Of a stretch of 64,000 nt of DNA, positions 32,555-43,265 are shown in pieces. Positions within the stretch are counted from its first letter, which is position 1; each line of letters begins with the position of its first letter. The DNA is from Conchocele bisecta. Its lineage: Eukaryota > Mollusca > Bivalvia > Lucinida > Thyasiridae. The notes beneath the pieces are model-generated. The model worked only from the letters and a program-made list of their open reading frames with translations, did not search any database and was not told the origin of the DNA. Location of the stretch: assembly GCA_029237695.1 (NCBI GenBank), contig CM055279.1, forward strand, positions 60,647,530 to 60,711,529, given 5' to 3'. The translations under genes and the position numbers were made by a program.

Positions 32555-33033
32555 AGGTACATGCCCACTCTGTAGGCACACAATATTCTTTATAGGAATT
32601 AAATAAGTGTATACTTGTGTGACTATTCCACCCGTTCTAAAAATAAATGAATGAGTGCCGGCTATACAGATATAAGTATTTAGTAATATTTATTTTACTG
32701 ATAGTGACTCGCGGTGGTATCAGGCTATTTTCATATGCAAATGATATTTGTTAATTATTTATACTAATTAAATGTGTCACATGAACCAAAAAATATTTTC
32801 GACATATTAAAGTATGTCCATTGCACATCAAATAAATACAGAGAATAAATAGTAAAGTCCGTTAACGTTTTAAGAAAACACGGTTATCGCTCCAGATATC
32901 AATGTGGAAATTTACGTCTGTGTAATAATGCCAATCAATACGTGGGGAAATAATGGTTATTTTGCCAGAAAATGTCTCAGATGGTGTCTCTGATATAAAG
33001 TATATTGTGTGCCTTCTGAGTGGGCATGTACCT
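32555..33033 (+). mobile_element. Family H element, copy 4, complete
   Basis: Flanked by TTAA (32551-32554, 33034-33037). TIRs AGGTACATGCCCACTCTGTA.. and ..CTGAGTGGGCATGTACCT. At 479 bp it is the most complete copy. The interior has ATTTATTTTACTGATAGTGA, TATGCAAATG and ..AAATTTACGTCTG. TTAA targets suggest a piggyBac- or Kolobok-like transposase in trans (inference). Confidence 0.88.
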
Positions 33034-33107
33034 TTAATGAAATTACGCAGATGTCCGAAGATACACAAACACATGACGTGTCTCCTATAACACAATAAGC
33101 AATCGTA

Positions 33108-33372
33108 TATAGAGAATAGTAGGTTAGTGCCGTGAATGGGAAAAAATATCTGGCAAGGCTCAGGAAACGGGATGGGCGAGGCTCTGCCGAGCACATCCCG
33201 TTTCCGTGCCGCGCCAGATATGTTTTCCCATTCACGGCACTAACTTACTATTCTATTTATCCCGTCAACACCTTCAAATAGCTGTAAAATGCAAAAATTG
33301 TATTGACTGGATATCAAAAATGTTTCACGGCACCGTGTTTCACGGCACATACGCACTGTGTTGACGGGATAA
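33108..33372 (+). mobile_element. Family E composite element, copy 4
   Basis: Palindrome AGAATAGTAGGTTAGTGCCG.. (about 33112-33254) then tail TTTATCCCGTCAACACCTTC.. to ..GTGTTGACGGGATAAAA. Confidence 0.88.
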
Positions 33373-33478
33373 AATGCAAAGACTGACGTCATTTCGATAT
33401 GTACACAACAGTTGAGGCGAGGGCTTAGAGAGCTTGCTCCTTCGGAAAAGCATAAAACAAATTGAACGTGCAAGATTT

Positions 33479-33740
33479 CGGAGCCCCGCACGGGACTTGG
33501 ATTTTTTTTTATTAATTCGTTCCCACGAAATGATAATTCGTTCCTTCAATTTAACAATTCGTTTCCTCGAATTAACAATTCTTTCCCACAATGTAACTAA
33601 CAATTCGTTCCCACGAATTAACAATTCGTTCCAGTGGGAACGAATTGCTAATTCGTAGGAACGAATTTGTTAATTCGTGTGAACGAATTGTTATTTCATG
33701 GGAACGAATTAATAAAAAGAAGAACTCCTGCGGGTCTCCG
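33479..33740. mobile_element. Family B element, copy 7, short arrays
   Basis: CGGAGCCCCGCACGGGACTT.. to ..CTCCTGCGGGTCTCCG. About five units left, the switch TTCCAGTGGGAACG near 33630, about three units right. Confidence 0.88.
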
Positions 33741-33889
33741 TTATAAAAGAGCATTATGACAAAAAGAAATATGTGTGCATTGAAAACATTGAAACTCTTT
33801 TCATGAAAGTGTCCATTGGGTTTCACATCTGCTAACAAATGCAGAATGAAGAAATATACGCCTTACATAGCATTCAATTTTAACAAGGC

Positions 33890-34495
33890 AATCACTGGCG
33901 AGTGTCGAACCCACGAAATACAATGTCACCAAGGCCAACGTCACACATGTATTAAATAAGTTTGGTAATGATCAGGCTAACGGCCCAGGAGATATTCAAC
34001 ATTTGGACGTACGTTCAAAATTATTGACATGACAGTCAAGGTCACCAAGGTCAACGTCACCGAATGACACTGAATGGATAGCTATTAATGTGAGTAATCC
34101 ATCGATAAAGTATGGCAACGATTCGATTAATGGATTATGATATATTCAAAATGTTGACGTACGTCCAAAATTGTTGACACGAAAGTCAAGGTCACCACGG
34201 TCAATGGCATCTGAATGACATCGGGTGGATCGATTTCCCACTATTCAATTTATCCCGTCAACACCTACAAATAGCTCTAAAATGCAAAATATGACCTCAG
34301 CCGCATCCTCAAAATCGGAGAATCGACTAGTATGACAACCGCACATATGCATACGCAGTGATTAGGCGTATTGACAGAATATCAAAACCGTTTCACGGCA
34401 CCGTGTTTTACTGCACATACGCACTGTGTTGACGAGATAAATCCGTGTAGTCACTTCCATGTGAGATGTCCTTGTCAATGTCATCTGAATGACAC
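33890..34495 (+). repeat. Imperfect repeats with AAGGTCACC motifs, split by family E copy 5
   Basis: GTCAAGGTCACCAAGGTCAA, TTGACGTACGTCCAAAATTG and TCTGAATGACA.. recur at intervals of about 150-180 bp. After the E copy the text resumes with TGTCATCTGAATGACACCGG, so E inserted into this repeat. Confidence 0.65.
34249..34441 (+). mobile_element. Family E tail without its palindrome, copy 5
   Basis: TTTATCCCGTCAACACCTAC.. to ..GTGTTGACGAGATAAA, 193 bp, preceded only by a remnant CACTATTCAA of the palindrome edge. Shows the tail can exist without the fold-back module. Confidence 0.83.
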
Positions 34496-34707
34496 CGGTG
34501 AACTACACGCACTGGTCTCACATCTAGCAACGATGCAGTTTCTAACATGGCCATATGTGTCTTTAAGTTACATACCTCATAAAATAATTAATACGTTTGA
34601 TGTTACGTTCCACTCCAATGCAAACCTATTTGAAAGAACCCCTAACGGTTGTATTCCCAACGGCCACTCACACTCACACTACACTCAAACTCGGGAAAAG
34701 TGTCCAG

Positions 34708-34978
34708 TAGCCTATTTCATCAAAATTGCAAAGCATACTTATGTAGCGAAGTATACTTTGAGGGAGTAATCATTTATTTTCCCCGAAATGCGTTGTTTCA
34801 TATAAAACTGATAAGACTGCATATATTTGATAATTAAAAGTATGGCTGTGATAATGTAATAAGTTCAGTATAATACAAATTAATACATTTATCCTTAAAT
34901 TGAAAATTTCTCCCTCAAAGTGTACTTTTCAAGATAAGTATACATTTCAATTTTGGTGAAATCGGCTACTGGAGGACG
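34708..34978. mobile_element. Family G MITE, copy 2
   Basis: TAGCCTATTTCATCAAAATT.. to ..GGTGAAATCGGCTA, 271 bp, flanked by CAG (left) and CTG (right). One side of the central palindrome is deleted. Confidence 0.87.
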
Positions 34979-34981
34979 GCT

Positions 34982-35670
34982 GGAGTGAGCCGTACAGAAA
35001 GGCGGAGTTGAGCACGGTTTTGGTATTCATGACGGTCACGACGCCTACGTCTTACCTTTCGGGAGTGACAATCGAGTTCACTTATAATAACAAGTGTTTG
35101 ACAGTCGTGCGTATTACAAGTACGTTTTGTATTATACATTAGTGACTTGTGTATATAATATACAATTATAGTCTTTTGAGGAGGTTTACACGAGATTTAC
35201 GGACCTGAGGAAAGTCATATTCACCGAGGCCGAGGTTAATATGGCTTTTCGAAGGTCCGTGAATCTCGTGTACACCGACTAAGAAGACAATAAATGTTTT
35301 ATTATATGACCTATTTTACAACAATGAGAACTTATATGATACAACAACACACGGATTGCCTCATGCTTTGATTGCGTGTTTTCATATGCTGCTACACCTG
35401 AATGTCAGTCTCGACGCGTCTCGTTGCGTGAGAAGGGTCCGAGAGTGTTCTTCGAAATGTGATATTCCGAGACTGATATTCTGGTGAATATCATTTATGT
35501 CCACAATCATGTGACCCGATAGTGGATATTTCATTGGTTGAAATTGTCGGTCATGTAATAATATAACTTGTAAGCATAGCAGCGAAACGGGAGTATTTGA
35601 GCGACATAAGTCCAAACACAAACAATTGTTTGCTTCCGCTAACACCTGGAAAAAAAATAGGGTAGGTAGG
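34982..35670. other. Unassigned intergenic DNA
   Basis: A loose inverted pair (GAGGTTTACACGAGATTTAC near 35180 and its complement near 35250) forms one hairpin. Nothing else recognised. Confidence 0.45.
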
Positions 35671-36085
35671 TAGGCGTAATTTTTTTTTTTTCGATTATTT
35701 TTTCCATTCACGACACACTTTTTGTACTGGATATGTTAACCCTTACTACGCTGAATTAAATGTTGTCGTCTGCTGGAAATGTTTTATTTTCAATATTTCT
35801 CGACAAAAACTTGGTTTTGACAGCACATGAGAATCGTCTCTAGTGGAGACGATTCTCATGTGCTGTCAAACCCAGTTTTTTGTTAAGAATTAAAGCAAAA
35901 ATGAAAAATAGAAAACGGCAATTTCCGTCAACAGCGTAGGAAGGGTTAACACACTATGGGTTAGTGAAAATATACTGTTTTTATAAAAAAAAATTACCGA
36001 TATGACGAAAAAAAGTGTAGGGTCGGCGGGACAAAATAGGGTCGGTCGGGTTATTGGAAACAAACATTTTTTTTTTTACGCCTAA
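35671..36085. mobile_element. Family M TIR element hosting family J
   Basis: TAGGCGTAATTTTTTTTTTT.. and ..TTTTTTTTTTTACGCCTA ends. The text outside the J copy (GGACAAAATAGGGTCGG.., GACACACTTTTTG..) is unrelated to J. Confidence 0.65.
35740..35945. mobile_element. Family J element, copy 2, nested in family M
   Basis: TTAA (35736-35739) + CCCTTACTACGCTG.. to ..CAGCGTAGGAAGGG + TTAA (35946-35949). Central hairpin GAATCGTCTC..GAGACGATTC. 206 bp. Confidence 0.87.
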
Positions 36086-36363
36086 ACCATAAACCAAAAA
36101 CATATGCATGGTTGACCCTTTCAGCGTTACATATCACACGCCACACATGTTTTGCAAAATGAACAGAGTATATCCACATGGGTCTGTCTGGAAATTTATC
36201 GTTCACAATGTGTGACCCGCCATGACAAAAGGGGACGAATCAACGTATTGACCAGTGTAGTTCCTGATAAGCTAGCACAGTGCTGCATTGTGTTAATCTA
36301 CATGCTTACTACATGTCATAGCATCGTAAATGATTACTGGCAAATGAACAGATCACATTGAAC

Positions 36364-37024
36364 TACTGACTCTGTTCCATATTTCGCTGCCGACGAACTT
36401 TTGGCTGATAAACAAACTCATTAACACTTACAATGCTGAATTAAATTTTGTCGGCTGCTGGGAATGTTTTATTTTCAATATTTCTCAGCAAAAATCTGTT
36501 TTGACAGCGCATTTGAATCGTCTCCACTGGAGACGATTCTCATGTGCTGTCAATCCCGTTGTTGTTTTTTTTGCCAAGAATTAAGGCAAAAATAAAAAAC
36601 AGAAGACGACAATTTCAGTCTCCAGCGTAGTGAGGGTTACATCAAAACAATATTTAAATGTAAGTATAACAAAAAATGTCACCTTCACCATTGTTTATTT
36701 GATGAAATTCCTTCGATTATTGATTTTTTATTAAAGAAACACTAGTCCTAAGTGAATTTAACATGGGGCAAAAAGAAGGAGAGTGAGGAGGAGGGTTTGA
36801 AGAACGAAATTTGACACAGAAACCTGGCTATAGCTAGATGGCTTATTGACATAGAATTTTCTTTTTAAAATCAATATTTTTATGGAATTTTATTAAATAA
36901 AAATAATATTGGGGAGGGTGACCTTTTTCTTGTTGATAAAAAAGTACTTACATTTAACAATGTTTTAGATTTAATGTGTTTAATCATATTAATAGCCAAA
37001 AGTAGGTGCCAGCAAAACAACAGA
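36364..37024. mobile_element. Family I MITE, copy 2, hosting family J
   Basis: CTCTGTTCCATATTTCGCTG.. to ..GTGCCAGCAAAACAACAGAC. The I1 text at 9394-9815 aligns on both sides of the J copy at 36425-36636. Confidence 0.8.
36425..36636. mobile_element. Family J element, copy 3, nested in family I
   Basis: TTAA (36421-36424) + CACTTACAATGCTG.. to ..CCAGCGTAGTGAGGG + TTAC. Central hairpin CGTCTCCACTGGAGACG. Confidence 0.85.
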
Positions 37025-37599
37025 CCACGTGATCCCCACCGTGTATGTGGTGTTAATGAACTTCACACTAAATAGAAAACCAGCTGTTGAGGATGGAATT
37101 TTTGCATCAGGAATCCGGCGCCTATTCCGACAGGAAACATTTACCCTGGCTACATGTAGACCGCTACGTTTACATCGTTTTGAAGTCTGTTTTAAGTTAC
37201 ATGTAGCCAGCGTAAATAGAAAATAGAGAACAGAAACATGACGGGGAACAGTGCAGATCCTGATCAGACTGTGCGGATGTACATGCTGATCTGATTATAC
37301 ATTGGTAGTAAAACACATTACGCCCCATTTCTCCAGTCACAGCCACATTTATGAAAAATGCGAATGTATCGACATTACGTTCGGCACGTCAAAAACAATG
37401 TAACGAGTGCCACAATTAGTCGTTTATTACGCTGAATTAATATTGTTTCACAGAAGAAAAAGTGTTATTATCAGCTAATATCGACGATATACACTGTTTT
37501 GTGGCCAATAAAAGTATGTGATTGCTTTAAGAATGGCAGACAAAATGCGTATAAACAAATATACAGTGTGAAAATAACATGACTTGTAGCAATATCTGT
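37025..37599. other. Unassigned DNA with family L fragment
   Basis: CAGTGCAGATCCTGATCAGA (about 37248) and CGCCCCATTTCTCCAGTCAC (about 37321) are family L pieces. The paired TACATGTAG..TACATGTAGC around 37153-37205 forms a small inverted repeat. Confidence 0.45.
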
Positions 37600-38068
37600 C
37601 GAGCATGGGCTCTGAATATTGTGTCAATTTTGTATGCCATTTTCCAGAAAATACTGCCCGCCATACACCATTACCCCACGTATTGATTGCCATTATTATA
37701 CATTTTATATCAGACGGAAATGTCCACACTTATATCATGGGCGATAACCGTGTTTCCTTAAAATGTTAACGGACATTACCATTTATTTTCTGTATTTATG
37801 TTTTGATATGCAATGATGATACTTTATAATATGTCGCAACTATTATTTGAATTAGTATAAATAATTAAAAGAATATCCTGCCTCATTTGCATATGAAACC
37901 AGCCTGATACCACCGCGAGTCAATATCAGTAAAATAAATATTACTAAATTATTATCTGCAGTATAGCGGGCACTTGTAAGTTTTTGAACTTGTGGAATTG
38001 TGACACAATTATACACTTATTTAATTCCTAAAAAGAACATGTTGTGCCTACTGAGTGGGCATGTACCT
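37600..38068 (-). mobile_element. Family H element, copy 5, reverse orientation
   Basis: Ends GCCTACTGAGTGGGCATGTACCT before TTAA (38069-38072). The interior is the complement of the H text, including CATTTGCATATGA. The left boundary is uncertain because the distal TIR is not found. Confidence 0.8.
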
Positions 38069-38115
38069 TTAACGATGAGTTAACTGAGTTAAATTCATTG
38101 AGTCAAGTGTGAGTG

Positions 38116-38311
38116 TAGTTGCGAAGGTAACTCTTGCAATCTACTCGCGTACCGTCCGTAGCTAGAGCTACGATTCCGCTCATAGGATTCCTCTGCAGAA
38201 TAGCGAATCAGATCTGATTCGCTATTCTGCAGAGGAATCATATGAGTGGAATCGTAACTCTAGCTACGGACGGTACGGGAGAAATTGCAAGAGTTACCGT
38301 TCGCAACTAGT
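38116..38311. repeat. Palindrome inserted at the dyad of a family K palindrome
   Basis: Outer arms match family K (AACTCTTGCAATCTACTCGC.. and complement). Where copy 2 has the centre TAGCTAGCTA, this copy has a further palindrome (CGATTCCGCTCATAGGATTC.. to complement, axis AATCAGATCTGATT). Confidence 0.87.
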
Positions 38312-38423
38312 GTGAGTGGCTGTTGGGAATACAGTCGTAAGTCTCACTGTCCACTAACGTGAGACAGACAGCAGTCATGTGTGCATGTAGAAGCGTACTT
38401 TTCCACCTTCGTTTCCTCATGTT

Positions 38424-38710
38424 TATAGAGAAAAGTAGGTTAGTGCCGTGAATGGGAAACATATCTGGCAAGGCTTAGGCTCTGTCGAGCACATCCCGTT
38501 TCCGTGCCGCGCCAGATATGTTTTCCCATTCACGGCACTAATCTACTATTCTATTTATCTCGTCAACGCTACAAACAGCTTTAAAATGCAAAGAAAATAA
38601 CCCCAGCCGCATCCTCAAAATCGGAGAATCGACTAGTATGACAACCGCGCATATTCATACGCAGTGATTAGGTCGTATTGACAGGATATCAAAAAAAAAT
38701 CATGGCACAG
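38424..38710 (+). mobile_element. Family E composite element, copy 6, right end lost
   Basis: Palindrome AAGTAGGTTAGTGCCGTGAA.. with one arm shortened, then TTTATCTCGTCAACGC and the long-form tail interior (CCAGCCGCATCCTCAAAATC) shared with copy 5; decays after GGATATCAAA. Confidence 0.8.
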
Positions 38711-39437
38711 TTTTTCATAGCTACAATAATTCGCCTCCGATATGTTATCTACGGCTACAATTTGATCCATTTAAAAAATGTGAGCAACCAAAGTGCATAC
38801 TCAAACCTGTTGTATGTAGGTCAACATTTAGTAAACTGTATATTTTAAACATTTAAACAAATAATCTTTGATGTAGAACTAGTAAATTGCCCAAAATAAT
38901 AGAACAGGGAAATCATTTTCCCATGAAGGCCATTTGGTCTCCTGTTGTTGATCAACATTCAACATAACGAACTGAAGCTTTCAAATTTACAAGATATACA
39001 TGTAAATGTCAGATAAACACCTTGACACGGTAAAATATCCAGTGTATGCATGTGTATGTTCTTTATTAATAATGTATTGATACAGCTTTGACAGGTTTAT
39101 ATCGCTAACATATCAAACACGCCGGATAACCGATTGCAAAAATCACTCTTCCATGCGTTACATTAAAGAGATGGGGTTAAATTGTTACCCTCGTCAGAGG
39201 TACGGAGCGGGGTAGCAATTTTTTTTCTAAGTGTTTCACGGCACAAACGCACTGAGTTGACGGGATAAATCTGTTTATTCCACCAACATGTTTTGTTTGT
39301 TTTATCTTGAAAAACAAAGCATTTGATTACCTTTGTCACGAAGTGAGGACACGTTCTTGTGCTCGGTGGAAGCAACAACACTGGCTATAATGGCAGGTTT
39401 GCATGTCACTGATATGGTGGATACTTGCTGCCATAGT
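38711..39437. other. Unassigned DNA with a short family E end
   Basis: GTGTTTCACGGCACAAACGC..GTTGACGGGATAAAT (39230-39270) is an isolated E terminus. Otherwise unassigned. Confidence 0.45.
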
Positions 39438-39920
39438 CAAGGTCCATGATCACGTGGTTACAACAACAACAACGTCGCCCACTCCAAAGTATGTATTATT
39501 TGATAGTTTCCTTAATATGCAACGGATTTTGATGAAATATGGCGCAGCAAACGCGTCTTCGGGAGCTGCATTTGGTGGTCTAGGGAGTTTGGCAAAGAAT
39601 TATGTTGTTTTTGCAAAGTATCGATTTCCGTGTCAGAGACACGGAAATCGATTCTTCGCAAAAACGACATAAATATGTGCGAAAATACAGAGACCACCAA
39701 ATGCAGTTTAACGTTACGCGTTTGATGCGCCATATATCATCATAATCCGTTTGGCACAGACTTATGTCGTTTTTGCGAAGAATCAATTTCCGTGTCAGAG
39801 ACACGGAAATCGATTCTTCGCAAAAACGACAGAAGTTTGGCCTAAAATACAGACCACCAAATGTAGCTTAACAAGACGCGTTTGATGCGCCATATTTCAT
39901 CAAAATCCGTTACGTAATTG
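39438..39920. mobile_element. Family A MITE, copy 7, duplicated inner hairpin
   Basis: Left CAAGGTCCATGATCACGTGG. The right end is reduced to AATTG but still followed by ATAGT (39921-39925), matching ATAGT at 39433-39437. The inner palindrome ATCGATTTCCGTGTCAGAGA.. occurs twice in tandem (about 39595-39670 and 39755-39835). Confidence 0.82.
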
Positions 39921-40161
39921 ATAGTGCTCTTGTTAATATATTGTTATGCACACTATGTTATGGACTGACTTTATACAATAAGACCTTTTGTTTCAAATTT
40001 AGTAGAATCATACATCTGAAAGAATATTTATATAAAGTATATCAGACCCTGTTCTTCTTAGTGTATGTTATACAGAGCATTGAGTTGCTATCCGTGCCAT
40101 TTTAGTTTGTGCATGCTATCCGACAGTTTCACCACTTGGTGCGTTTGACACATACAGCTAC

Positions 40162-40313
40162 TATCACTGAAAAAATTCAGTATATGCTCAATAAATGTAA
40201 ATCAAGTTTACAAGAAAACATTGTCAATTTGTTAATGTGAAATATACGGACTATCATAATGTCGCACTTACGAACGTTTTAGTCGTATGAAGTTTAGTGA
40301 AACGGCCCCCAGG
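40162..40313 (-). mobile_element. Family D MITE, copy 7, half element
   Basis: Only the right arm: ATGCTCAATAAATGTAAATC.. to ..GTTTAGTGAAACGGCCCCC. Confidence 0.78.
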
Positions 40314-40352
40314 GAAGTAGGACATGATGAAGATCCTCGTATGATTCATGAC

Positions 40353-40672
40353 GTAATAATTCCAGCACAAAAATATTTACACAATTGTCTAACATTTGAT
40401 TGGCCCGTAGCAAGTCTCTGTCCAAAATTTATATCCCAATAAACTCCCACGCCGAACTACGTTCTGCAGGTGCGCTGTCAGTGCTGTCAACTGACTGCCG
40501 TCTGTCAAAATAAACACATTTTCTTGATGAATTTATTTCAAATGCTGGAATTATAAAGAATAAATGTTTTTTTTGTGGATTTTATCGGGGGTATAAACTT
40601 GGAAAGGTTGCGGGAATACTGAACGATGCCTTCCGGCCTTCGTCCAGTATTCCCACGACTTTTCCAAGAGAT
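40353..40672 (+). mobile_element. Family F composite element, copy 3, truncated
   Basis: Tail AATAATTCCAGCACAAAAAT.. to ..TGCTGGAATTATAA, then the palindrome left arm, loop GATGCCTTCCGGCCTTCG and only a short right arm (..CGACTTTTCCAAG). Confidence 0.83.
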
Positions 40673-41040
40673 GACTTGCGACTTTGTGGAATGCGAAATT
40701 ACAATTACATGAAATCTCCGGTCGAAATTTCGCGTTGTTTTTTCTGTTTTCCACTTTTAAACTGTTCGCGCTTACAATTCGAACTTTGAAACCAAACACG
40801 TGTCTGAGAGAACGCGAAACGTCGTAATGCGAAATACAGTCAAACCTGTGAATAAAGTCCAGCCATGGGAAGTGACAAATCTGGCCTTTGTTCACAGGTT
40901 GTCTTTATTAGCAGGGTCATATATATACAGTAATACTTTATATGTAGTAATTGTGCCATTGGGACAACAAAAGTGTGGCCTTTACAGTCAGGTGATTGTT
41001 ATTCGGAGTTGGTCTTTAGCACAGGTTCGACTGCATTTGC

Positions 41041-41118
41041 GGAATCAGGGGGATTTTAGGGGGGGGGCCCATTCACCCCCCCTCGGGAATGGGCGCCCCC
41101 CCCCCCCCTAAAATTCGC
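41041..41118. repeat. G/C-rich hairpin with G10 and C14 runs
   Basis: GGCGAATTTTAGGGGG-type arm (GGGGGATTTTAGGGGGGGGG) pairs with the C run followed by CTAAAATTCGCCG. The inner CCATTCACCCC../..GGGAATGGG also pairs. Confidence 0.75.
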
Positions 41119-41486
41119 CGCGTAAAGATTTACAAAGCACTTTTCATGCCAAGTGCCATGTATGCCATGCATGTTTCGGTCGTTGTTTTATTGTTTCAAA
41201 ATTTAAACGTTTTCAATCAAAAATCATGTCTAAACATACTGTGACAGTGTCAATATTTTTGCTCGAAAATGAGCCAGAACGCAGGAAATGCGATGTAAAT
41301 TTCCAAAAATGTCGTCACGCCTTTCGGAAACACGTGATCCCACACCCTGAACTCGTGATGCGACAACCGGCCACCATACTTTGGACAGGATACCGTGACA
41401 GACTCATGTCAATAACAAGTATTTTTCACGTGATTAAATCTTATCGCGTATATCGATTTATCATCAAGTGTATTTGTACTTGGGAC

Positions 41487-41712
41487 TGGAGAAATGGGTC
41501 TTATTGGATTCGCAACCAGAGTAGATCCAGATCAGCCTGTGCATCCGCACAGACTGATCAGCCAGGATCTGCACGGTTAGCCATTCCATCAATGAGACAC
41601 CCGTCATGTTTCTAACAAGCAATATGTAGATCGTTATCTGGCTACATAAGTGTTCTATTTTATCCGGAGCTACATTGGTCACAAATCCCATAAGCCCCAT
41701 TTCTTCAATCAA
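41487..41712. mobile_element. Family L repeat, copy 2, uninterrupted
   Basis: GGAGAAATGGGTCTTATTGG.. to ..CATAAGCCCCATTTCTTC. The hairpin GATCCAGATCAGCCTGTGCA..CAGACTGATCAGCCAGGATC sits inside. The segment CCCGTCATGTTTCTAACAAG is the empty counterpart of the H3 insertion at 20.6 kb. Confidence 0.75.
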
Positions 41713-42431
41713 GCCACATTTGATGGTGTGTATTGTCATCAGTCTCTGTCTCTTATACAAAAAAAAGAGTTGTCTAAAATATAAACAAGATGACTAGGAA
41801 AATTAATTTTCTACAAAAACATGCAGAAGTGGTAATCAATGGTAATGTTAAGGACCCGTTCTATACCTGATCATCGTTTGATTCAAAGACAATTGCTTCG
41901 TAAAAATGTATAGCTTGCCGTTGTAATATCTGTATATTATGTATTGCGCCAAATTTTAGTTGGCTTACTGTCATATTATTTGCTGTATGTGTCAAACGCA
42001 TGAAGTGGTGAAACTGTACGATGGCTTGTACATGTATACAAAGTTGGCGGAGGTTGAATCTTAATGCTCCATATAGTATACAGTCACAAAACAATATTCA
42101 CATATGTTATATTCATATATCACATCATTCTTATGAAGCAATTATCATTGAAGTGAATGTATCTATCTACGACATAATACCTTAACTCCAATATGCGTTA
42201 TCTAGAATTCCTATATATTCCTATATTGAAGCCCTCGCCATTTGTTTTTATTATATCCATTCTGACAAAGATTAATTTTGATAAGAAATCATTTACATCG
42301 AAACCTACCGGGATGAATATACTTGTACACGTTGCTTGGATATGGCCAATTAAAGCAACATAACACAACAAACGTTAGATTTTCAGAATTGGTTAACACA
42401 TTTTAAGACTATTTGTAAAATTATACTTTAA
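41713..42431. other. Unassigned intergenic DNA
   Basis: A 77-codon minus-strand ORF has no recognised motif. Confidence 0.4.
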
Positions 42432-42732
42432 CCCTTAGACTGCTACTCACAACAATAGTCGTCTGTTGTTGCTTTTATATATTGCCTTATTTCTCAATAC
42501 AAATATGGTTGGACAGCACTTCATTCAGAATCATTTCCAATGGTTGACAGCACTTCAGAATCATTTCCAATGACAGCACTTCAGAATCATTTCCATTGGA
42601 AATGAGTCTGAAATGCTGTCAAAGCATGTTGTAAACTATTCTAAAGTGCTGTCAAAGCATGTTTTTGATGATAAAAATTGAAAATAGAAAATAAACAGTA
42701 GACGACAAAAAAATAAGATAGCGGTCTAAGGG
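42432..42732. mobile_element. Family J element, copy 4
   Basis: TTAA (42428-42431) + CCCTTAGACTGCTACTC.. to ..AGCGGTCTAAGGG + TTAG. The centre contains three direct copies of CACTTCAGAATCATTTCCAA, an expansion not seen in the other J copies. Confidence 0.83.
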
Positions 42733-43120
42733 TTAGCTTCTATGTTATACTCATACAGTCAGAAAAACATCAATACTGACAAAATGTGTATTGTTACACG
42801 ACTGCCGTTGTTCAACACCGCTCACAGCCGTGTTCAAACGTACAGCGCGTGCTGTTTGACCATGGCTGTAGACAATGCTCATTCCGGGCTCACGCCAACA
42901 CCTACGTAATGCATGTGTATTGTGACGTTATTAGAACGCGCCATTACGTCATCAGACCAGTTAACAACGGCCGCACTGAACTTTTGGAAATTGGCGCGTC
43001 TGCATCACGCGACGTGTAATGCTGCCCCAGAATGGGTATGTGTAAATCAGCTGTTTAAATGGAGGAAAGTACTGAATATATGCTCAAATTAAACGATATT
43101 GCCGATGTAAATGTAACAAT
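42733..43120. other. Unassigned intergenic DNA
   Basis: No features recognised. Confidence 0.4.
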
Positions 43121-43265
43121 AACGTTCGACCATGTCCAGCCGTGGGTAAACGTTTTCCGTGGCACTCGGGAACTGTTTGAACCCGCGGCCTACGGCCTTG
43201 GGGTTCAAACAGTTCCCTCGTGCCACGGCAAACGTTTACCCACGGCTGGACATTGTCGAACCTTA
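43121..43265. repeat. Near-perfect palindrome, about 65-bp arms
   Basis: AACGTTCGACCATGTCCAGC.. pairs with ..GCTGGACATTGTCGAACCTT. Loop GCGGCCTACGGCCTTGG resembles the F loop GGCCTTCCGGCCTTCG. Both-strand ORFs are palindrome mirror images. Confidence 0.9.

Noticed and set aside
34371..34769. 132-codon ORF as a gene
   Set aside because: It crosses the end of family E copy 5, a degenerate repeat and the start of family G copy 2; no coding signature.
41226..41615. 129-codon ORF as a gene
   Set aside because: It runs into the family L repeat and lacks any recognisable motif.
42786..43019. 77-codon ORF as a host exon
   Set aside because: No flanking splice pattern that I could support and no motif.
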